Positions 1 to 6,528 of a stretch of DNA of 6,528 bases are shown in pieces. This DNA comes from Pseudomonadota bacterium. Lineage in GTDB: Bacteria; Pseudomonadota; Alphaproteobacteria; Azospirillales; Azospirillaceae. Position numbers and translations under genes: made by a program. The notes under the pieces are model-generated. The model had not been told where the DNA came from and did not search any database. It worked only from the letters and a program-made list of their open reading frames with translations. How positions within the stretch are numbered: the stretch's first letter is position 1; every line of letters begins with the position of its first letter. The DNA is taken from NCBI GenBank assembly GCA_023412175.1, contig JAEYOB010000225.1:1-6528 (forward strand), read 5' to 3'.

Positions 1-1451
1 CCGACCAGCGCGCAGGCGACGCCGACGCCGATGGCGTTCTTGGCGCCGTCGGCAAGGCTCTGGATCAGCAGGCCGACGGTGTCACGCCCATTCCGGAACC
101 CCAGGCAGATGACGACGAGCACGCCGACCAGGGCGAACGCCACATGCTCGGTGCGCAGCCCCATCTTCCACAGCACCGCCGCGGCAATGCCCAGAAGCAC
201 CCAGAACACCACGCGCAGCACCATGGTGCCGAACTGCATGGCCAGCCGCGAGCCGAGGATCAGCGCCGCGGTCGCCGCCAGCCCCATGACGCCGGCGAAC
301 AGCGGCGTGAAGCCGGAGAACAGCAGGAACACCAGCGCCGCCAGCGGCAGCATCAGGTACCAGCCCTCGACCACCGCCTTGAGCGCATTCGGGCATTCGG
401 CGCGCGGCAGGCCGACGAGGTTGCGCTTGCCGGCCTCCAGATGGACCATCCAGAAGGCGCTGCCGAAGTAGAGGATCGCCGGAATGGCGGCGGCCAGCGC
501 CACCTCGCTGTAGGGCACGCCGATGGACTCGGCCATGATGAAGGCCGCGGCGCCCATCACCGGCGGCATGAGCTGCCCGCCCATGCTGGCAGTCGCCTCG
601 ACGGCGCCGGCGAAGGCCGGGCGGTAGCCGAACCGCATCATCAGCGGGATGGTGAACTGCCCGGTGGTCAGCACATTCGCCACGCCCGAGCCGTTGATCG
701 TCCCCATCAGGCCGGAGGAGATCACCGCGACCTTCGCCGGCCCGCCCTTGGCGTGGCCGACGAGGCCCAGCGAGACGTCGTTGAACAGCTTGATCATGCC
801 GGCGCGCTCCAGGAAGGCGCCGAACAGGATGAAGAGGAAGATGTAGGTCGCGGAAACGAAGGTCGGCGTGCCGTAGATGCCCTCGGTGGACAGGAACAGG
901 TTGTCGATCACCTGATCGATGTCGTAGCCGCGGTGCCCCAGCCCGAATGGCAGGTGGCGGCCGAACAGCGCGTAGGGAATGAAGACGCCGCACATGATCG
1001 GCAGCACCCACCCCATGATGCGCCGCGCCGCCTCGAACACCAGCGCGATCACCAGGGCGCCGACCACGAGGTCGGTGGTGTTGGGATCGCCCGAGCGCAG
1101 GATGATGTCAGCCTCGAACCACCAGTGGTACAGGCCCAACGCAAAGGCGGTGAAGCCCAGCAGCCAGTCGTACCAGGGGATGCCGCGCCGCTCCTCCTGA
1201 CGGAAGCCGAACAGGGCGTACGTCATCAGCAGCAGGAAGCCGACATGGATCGACCGCACCACCAGACTGGACAGCGGGTTGAACGCCGCCGTCCAGATTT
1301 GGAAGACCGAGAACAGCACGGCGATGAGGAAGACGGCCTTACCGGCCGTCCCCTCGAACGCCACCACCGTCGATGGGTTCTCGCGGTCGATGATCTGGCG
1401 GATCTTGGCGTCCGCCTCGCCCCCATCGAGGGATTTGTTCACTGCGGTCAC
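1..1451 (-). CDS. TRAP transporter fused permease, TAXI type (4TM/12TM), 3' end outside window
   Basis: Inner-membrane permease of a tripartite ATP-independent periplasmic (TRAP) transporter, in which the small (DctQ-like) and large (DctM-like) membrane subunits are fused, as is usual for TAXI systems. It would move a solute delivered by the adjacent binding protein, driven by an ion gradient. The visible 483 codons are open throughout. A hydrophilic N-terminus of about 35 residues is followed by hydrophobic segments near residues 37-57, 66-84, 94-111, 127-141 and 146-165, and then by the large-subunit core. That core contains [11 protein letters not shown] (about 250-260) and [15 protein letters not shown] (from M290), both typical of this family. 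The family is usually about 620-700 residues, so roughly 150-200 C-terminal residues lie beyond position 1. The start is GTG at 1451, with GGAG seven bases upstream. The first in-frame ATG is M76, inside the second membrane segment, so a GTG start is needed; a second GTG at 1442 is the alternative. The gene follows the binding-protein stop by 24 bp, so the two are surely co-transcribed. The solute is unknown. Confidence 0.93.
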   Translation of the reverse strand, partial: MTAVNKSLDGGEADAKIRQIIDRENPSTVVAFEGTAGKAVFLIAVLFSVFQIWTAAFNPLSSLVVRSIHVGFLLLMTYALFGFRQEERRGIPWYDWLLGFTAFALGLYHWWFEADIILRSGDPNTTDLVVGALVIALVFEAARRIMGWVLPIMCGVFIPYALFGRHLPFGLGHRGYDIDQVIDNLFLSTEGIYGTPTFVSATYIFLFILFGAFLERAGMIKLFNDVSLGLVGHAKGGPAKVAVISSGLMGTINGSGVANVLTTGQFTIPLMMRFGYRPAFAGAVEATASMGGQLMPPVMGAAAFIMAESIGVPYSEVALAAAIPAILYFGSAFWMVHLEAGKRNLVGLPRAECPNALKAVVEGWYLMLPLAALVFLLFSGFTPLFAGVMGLAATAALILGSRLAMQFGTMVLRVVFWVLLGIAAAVLWKMGLRTEHVAFALVGVLVVICLGFRNGRDTVGLLIQSLADGAKNAIGVGVACALV

Positions 1452-1475
1452 AGCGCGGCTCCGAAGCCCGCGGCC

Positions 1476-2417
1476 TTATTTCAGCAGCCCCTTTTCCTTA
1501 TAGAACTTCTCCGCGCCCGGATGCAGCGGCACGGGCGACTTGGCCGCATCGGCGTCGAGCTTGACCTGCTTGGCGGCGGAGTGCGCTGCGGTCAGGCCGT
1601 CCAGGTTCTCGTACATGGACTTGGTCATGGCGTAGACCGCAGCCTCCGAGACGCCGCTATGCGTGACGAGGAAGTTGCGCACGGCGGCGGTCGGCACCGC
1701 ATCGGTCTGGCCGTTGTAGGTGCCGGCCGGGACCGTCTCGGCAATGTAGGCCGGGTCGCCGACCTTCTGCACGATGTCGGCCGGAACCGAGACCACGGTG
1801 ATCTCCTGCGAGGTCGCGAGGTCCTTCACCGCGGCGACGCCCAGGCCCGCCGAGATCAGCGTCGCGTCGAGTTGGCGGTTCTTCATCAGGTCGACCGATT
1901 CGGCGAAGGGCAGATATTCGGTCTTGGCGAAGTCGTTGTAGCTCATGCCGGCGGCGCCGAAGATGGCGCGGGCGTTGAGTTCGGTGCCGGACTTCGGCGC
2001 ACCGACGGACACGCGCTTGCCCTTCAGGTCGGCCAGCGTCTTGATGCCCGAATCCTTGGCGGCAACGATCTGGATGTAGTTGGGATAGATCCCGGCGACG
2101 GTGCGCAGCTTGTCGAGTTTCGCCTTGAACCCGGCCTCCTCGCGGCCCTTCCAGGCGTCGGACAGCGAGTCGCCGAGCGTGAAGGCGATTTCGCCGCGGC
2201 CGCCCTGCAGCAGGTTCAGGTTCTCCACCGATGCCTTGGTCGCCTGCACGGTGACCTTCGCGTTCGGGATCGCCTTGGAATAGATGCCGTTCAGCGCCAC
2301 GCCCAGCGGGTAGTAGACGCCGCTGGTGCCGCCGGTCAGGACGGTGACGAATTCCTGGGCATGCGCCGGGACGGCGACAAACAGACAGACTCCGAGCGCA
2401 GCAGCAAAACGCTTCAT
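1476..2417 (-). CDS. TAXI family TRAP transporter solute-binding protein
   Basis: Periplasmic solute receptor of 313 residues for the adjacent TRAP permease. The N-terminus is a clear Sec signal peptide: MKR, then a hydrophobic core, then AHA|Q with likely cleavage after residue 20. The mature protein opens with the family's [11 protein letters not shown] motif (29-39), followed by [11 protein letters not shown] (57-67) and FTLGDSL (79-85). A typical periplasmic-binding-protein strand follows at [12 protein letters not shown] (about 128-139), then PKSGTE (about 141-146). Length is normal for TAXI proteins (about 310-330). The chosen ATG at 2417 has GGAGG seven bases upstream, within a longer GGAGGGGAGG tract, and it gives the signal peptide its proper start. 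The frame is open for 35 more codons upstream, to 2522, but those residues are basic, lack family features and would bury the signal peptide. The ligand cannot be read from the sequence; characterised TAXI relatives bind small carboxylates or amino acids such as glutamate and 2-oxoglutarate. The gene is divergent from the molybdenum hydroxylase operon. Confidence 0.95.
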   Translation of the reverse strand: MKRFAAALGVCLFVAVPAHAQEFVTVLTGGTSGVYYPLGVALNGIYSKAIPNAKVTVQATKASVENLNLLQGGRGEIAFTLGDSLSDAWKGREEAGFKAKLDKLRTVAGIYPNYIQIVAAKDSGIKTLADLKGKRVSVGAPKSGTELNARAIFGAAGMSYNDFAKTEYLPFAESVDLMKNRQLDATLISAGLGVAAVKDLATSQEITVVSVPADIVQKVGDPAYIAETVPAGTYNGQTDAVPTAAVRNFLVTHSGVSEAAVYAMTKSMYENLDGLTAAHSAAKQVKLDADAAKSPVPLHPGAEKFYKEKGLLK

Positions 2418-2537
2418 CGCGCGACCTCCCCTCCAGTTATTTACACGTTGTTCGTGACAGCGATGATTGGACGAGCAACTGTATCCCGGCCGGACGCGCT
2501 CCGCCAGTGTGGAAGACCGCAAAGGGATGGCCTAGGG

Positions 2538-2550
2538 CGTACTCCGTACG
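2538..2550. promoter_or_regulatory. Possible operator: 5-bp inverted repeat CGTAC-TCC-GTACG
   Basis: A perfect inverted repeat with 5-bp arms and a 3-bp centre lies in the divergent intergenic region, a few bases upstream of the candidate -35 of the hydroxylase operon. Position and symmetry fit a dimeric regulator's binding site. Arms this short also occur by chance, and no regulator is present in the window to pair it with. Confidence 0.25.
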
Positions 2551-2555
2551 TCGGC

Positions 2556-2586
2556 TTGACCTCGGCCGGTTGTGACACCCTATCCT
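2556..2586 (+). promoter_or_regulatory. Candidate sigma-70 promoter for the hydroxylase operon
   Basis: TTGACC at 2556-2561 is a near-consensus -35 element. TATCCT at 2581-2586 matches four of the six -10 positions. The spacer is 19 bp, longer than the usual 16-18, so this is only a candidate. Transcription would start about 45 bp before the first gene's ATG, leaving a short leader that contains the strong ribosome binding site. Confidence 0.3.
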
Positions 2587-2637
2587 TGTACACGGGCCCA
2601 AAGGCGACCAGGGGGCTAAAGGGAGGAGAACCAAAGC

Positions 2638-3138
<501 letters not shown>

Positions 3139-3169
3139 CGACAATACGGATCATGGGAGGACTTGTGCG

Positions 3170-5560
<2,391 letters not shown>

Positions 5561-5572
5561 GGGAGGACACCC

Positions 5573-6367
5573 ATGTACGCGTTCGAGTACCGCCGCCCGA
5601 CGTCGCTCGCCGACGCCGTCGCCATGCTGGGCCAAGCCGAGGAGGGCAAGATCCTCGCCGGCGGCCAGACGCTGCTGCCCACGCTGAAGCAGCGCCTCGC
5701 CCGGCCGACCGAACTGATCGACCTGTCCGGGGTTCCCGAATTGAAGGGCATCCGCGAGGAGGCCGGCGGCCTGTTCATCGGCGCTTTCACCCGCCATGCG
5801 GAGGTCGCGGCAAGCGATGCGGTGAAGCGCCGCATCCCGGCCCTGGCCGAGCTTGCGGTGCACATCGGCGACCGGCAGGTCCGCGCGCTGGGCACGCTCG
5901 GCGGCTCCGTCGCCAACGCCGACCCGGCGGCCGACTATCCGGCCGCGGTGGTGGCGCTAAAGGCCACAGTGAAGACCGACAAGCGCGAGATCGCGTGCGA
6001 CGACTTCTTCACCGGCATGTTCGAGACCGCGCTGGACGAGAGCGAACTGATCACGGGCGTGCGCTTCCAGGTGCCGGACAAGGCCGCCTACATGAAGTTC
6101 CGCAACCCGGCCAGCCGCTACGCCATGGTCGGCGTCTTCGTGGCGCGCTTCGGCAATGAGGTGCGCGTCGCGGTGACCGGCGCCGGCCCCAGTGCCTTCC
6201 GCGTTCCTGACATGGAAGCCGCGCTGACGAAGGACTTCCGCCCCGACGCGCTGAACGGCGTTGCGGTGAGTCCGCAGGGCCTCAACGGCGACATCCATGC
6301 CAGCCCGGAATACCGGGCGCATCTCGTGACCGTCATGGCGAAACGGGCGGTGGAGGCCTGCGGGTAA
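5573..6367 (+). CDS. Molybdenum hydroxylase FAD-binding medium subunit (CoxM-like)
   Basis: Flavoprotein subunit (264 residues) that takes electrons from the [2Fe-2S] subunit and passes them to an acceptor. It starts with the typical [16 protein letters not shown]. The two FAD-binding motifs are present: AGGQT at 29-33 (family AGGQS/T) and TLGGS at 108-112, followed by NADPAADYP at 115-123. The C-terminal part (from about residue 160, with GVFVARF and VAVTGAG) matches the CO dehydrogenase flavoprotein C-terminal domain. Length is slightly shorter than the common 270-290 but no domain is missing. ATG at 5573 lies 12 bp after the large-subunit stop, with GGGAGGA six to seven bases upstream, so it is translated from the same transcript. 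It is the last gene of the S-L-M operon; the next feature, 10 bp after its stop, is a long inverted repeat. No FeS cluster or NAD-binding fusion is visible, so the final electron acceptor is unknown. Confidence 0.95.
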   Translation: MYAFEYRRPTSLADAVAMLGQAEEGKILAGGQTLLPTLKQRLARPTELIDLSGVPELKGIREEAGGLFIGAFTRHAEVAASDAVKRRIPALAELAVHIGDRQVRALGTLGGSVANADPAADYPAAVVALKATVKTDKREIACDDFFTGMFETALDESELITGVRFQVPDKAAYMKFRNPASRYAMVGVFVARFGNEVRVAVTGAGPSAFRVPDMEAALTKDFRPDALNGVAVSPQGLNGDIHASPEYRAHLVTVMAKRAVEACG

Positions 6368-6377
6368 CAGGTGGATC

Positions 6378-6463
6378 CGTAGGTTGGGTTGAGCCGAAGG
6401 CGAAGCCCAACGTGTCCGCAAGAGAAATCCGTTGGGCTTCGCTTGCGCTCAACCCAACCTACG
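6378..6463. repeat. Two-part intergenic inverted repeat (REP/MITE-like), possible terminator
   Basis: An 86-bp palindromic element. The outer arms CGTAGGTTGGGTTGAGC (6378-6394) and its exact complement (6447-6463) pair over 17 of 17 bases. The inner arms GCGAAGCCCAACG (6400-6412) and 6430-6442 pair over 13 of 13. They are separated from the outer stem by an asymmetric 5/4-base internal loop and closed by a 17-base loop. The motif CGTAGGTTGGGTTGAGC...AAGCCCAACG is one I recognise as a dispersed intergenic repeat in several proteobacteria. It sits 10 bp after the last gene of the hydroxylase operon, so it could end or stabilise the transcript. No clear T-run follows directly, so calling it an intrinsic terminator is uncertain. 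Confidence 0.85.
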
Positions 6464-6494
6464 CTATCCTTCTCGGCAGGTTCTTTAACCTGTC

Positions 6495-6514
6495 ATCCCC
6501 GCGAAGGCGGGGAT
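6495..6514. repeat. Second palindromic repeat, probably cut by the window edge
   Basis: ATCCCCGC (6495-6502) and GCGGGGAT (6507-6514) form a perfect 8-bp stem around a GAAG loop. The context TGTCATCCCCGCGAAGGCGG followed by GGATCCAG resembles a common dispersed repeat of alpha- and gammaproteobacteria, which often occurs as one end of a longer inverted element. The partner end, if there is one, would lie to the right of position 6528. No gene is seen in 6464-6528. Confidence 0.65.
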
Positions 6515-6528
6515 CCAGCCAGTACAGT

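Larger units (their letters stand above)
2418..2637. promoter_or_regulatory. Divergent intergenic region between TRAP-TAXI and hydroxylase operons
   Basis: This 220-bp non-coding stretch lies between two head-to-head start codons and must carry promoters for both operons. It contains ribosome binding sites at each end: GGAGGGGAGG on the minus strand before 2417, and GGGAGGAG on the plus strand, with AGGAG nine bases before 2638. It also has a perfect CGTAC-N3-GTACG inverted repeat at 2538-2550 and a smaller CACG-N5-CGTG at 2444-2456. I found no convincing minus-strand -35/-10 pair and no sigma-54 type element. No regulator gene is next to it in this window. Confidence 0.75.

Noticed and set aside
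2418..2522. 35-residue N-terminal extension of the TAXI binding protein
   Set aside because: The extension is not signal-like and would bury the true signal peptide. The ATG at 2417 has a strong ribosome binding site.
6378..6463. CRISPR array or tRNA-like structure at the right end
   Set aside because: There are no regularly spaced direct repeats; the structure is one nested inverted repeat and does not fit a tRNA fold.

Overview
The window is GC-rich bacterial DNA in which third codon positions are almost always G or C. The gene content (a TAXI-type TRAP transporter and a molybdenum hydroxylase triplet) and the intergenic repeat types suggest a proteobacterium, most likely an alphaproteobacterium of the Rhodospirillales/Azospirillum kind. 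That assignment is an impression from sequence style and is not proven.

Layout. Positions 1-1451 (minus strand) hold the N-terminal 483 codons of a fused TRAP transporter permease that runs off the left edge. Upstream of it in the same operon, at 1476-2417 (minus), is its TAXI-family periplasmic solute-binding protein with a clear signal peptide. A 220-bp divergent intergenic region (2418-2637) separates this transporter from a tight plus-strand operon of three genes: a [2Fe-2S] small subunit (2638-3138), a molybdopterin-binding large subunit (3170-5560) and an FAD-binding medium subunit (5573-6367). Each has a strong GGAGG-type ribosome binding site. The right end (6368-6528) has no gene. 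It holds a long two-part inverted repeat (6378-6463) and the start of a second palindromic repeat (6495-6514).

How the genes fit together. The three plus-strand genes encode a complete heterotrimeric hydroxylase of the xanthine oxidase / CO dehydrogenase family, with electrons passing from Mo cofactor to two [2Fe-2S] clusters to FAD. Automatic annotation would probably call it aerobic CO dehydrogenase coxSLM. However, the large subunit carries the loop AYRGAGR, where true (form I) CO dehydrogenases have a Cys-containing AYxCSFR loop, and the gene order is S-L-M, not M-S-L. It is therefore a form II enzyme whose real substrate is unknown. The head-to-head TRAP-TAXI transporter suggests that the enzyme acts on an imported organic acid or similar small solute; this is inference from context.

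No regulator, cofactor-insertion gene (coxD/E/F/G or xdhC type), RNA gene, CRISPR array or insertion sequence was seen. The window looks like ordinary accessory metabolism with one uncharacterised enzyme-transporter pairing, and I see no unprecedented system in it.
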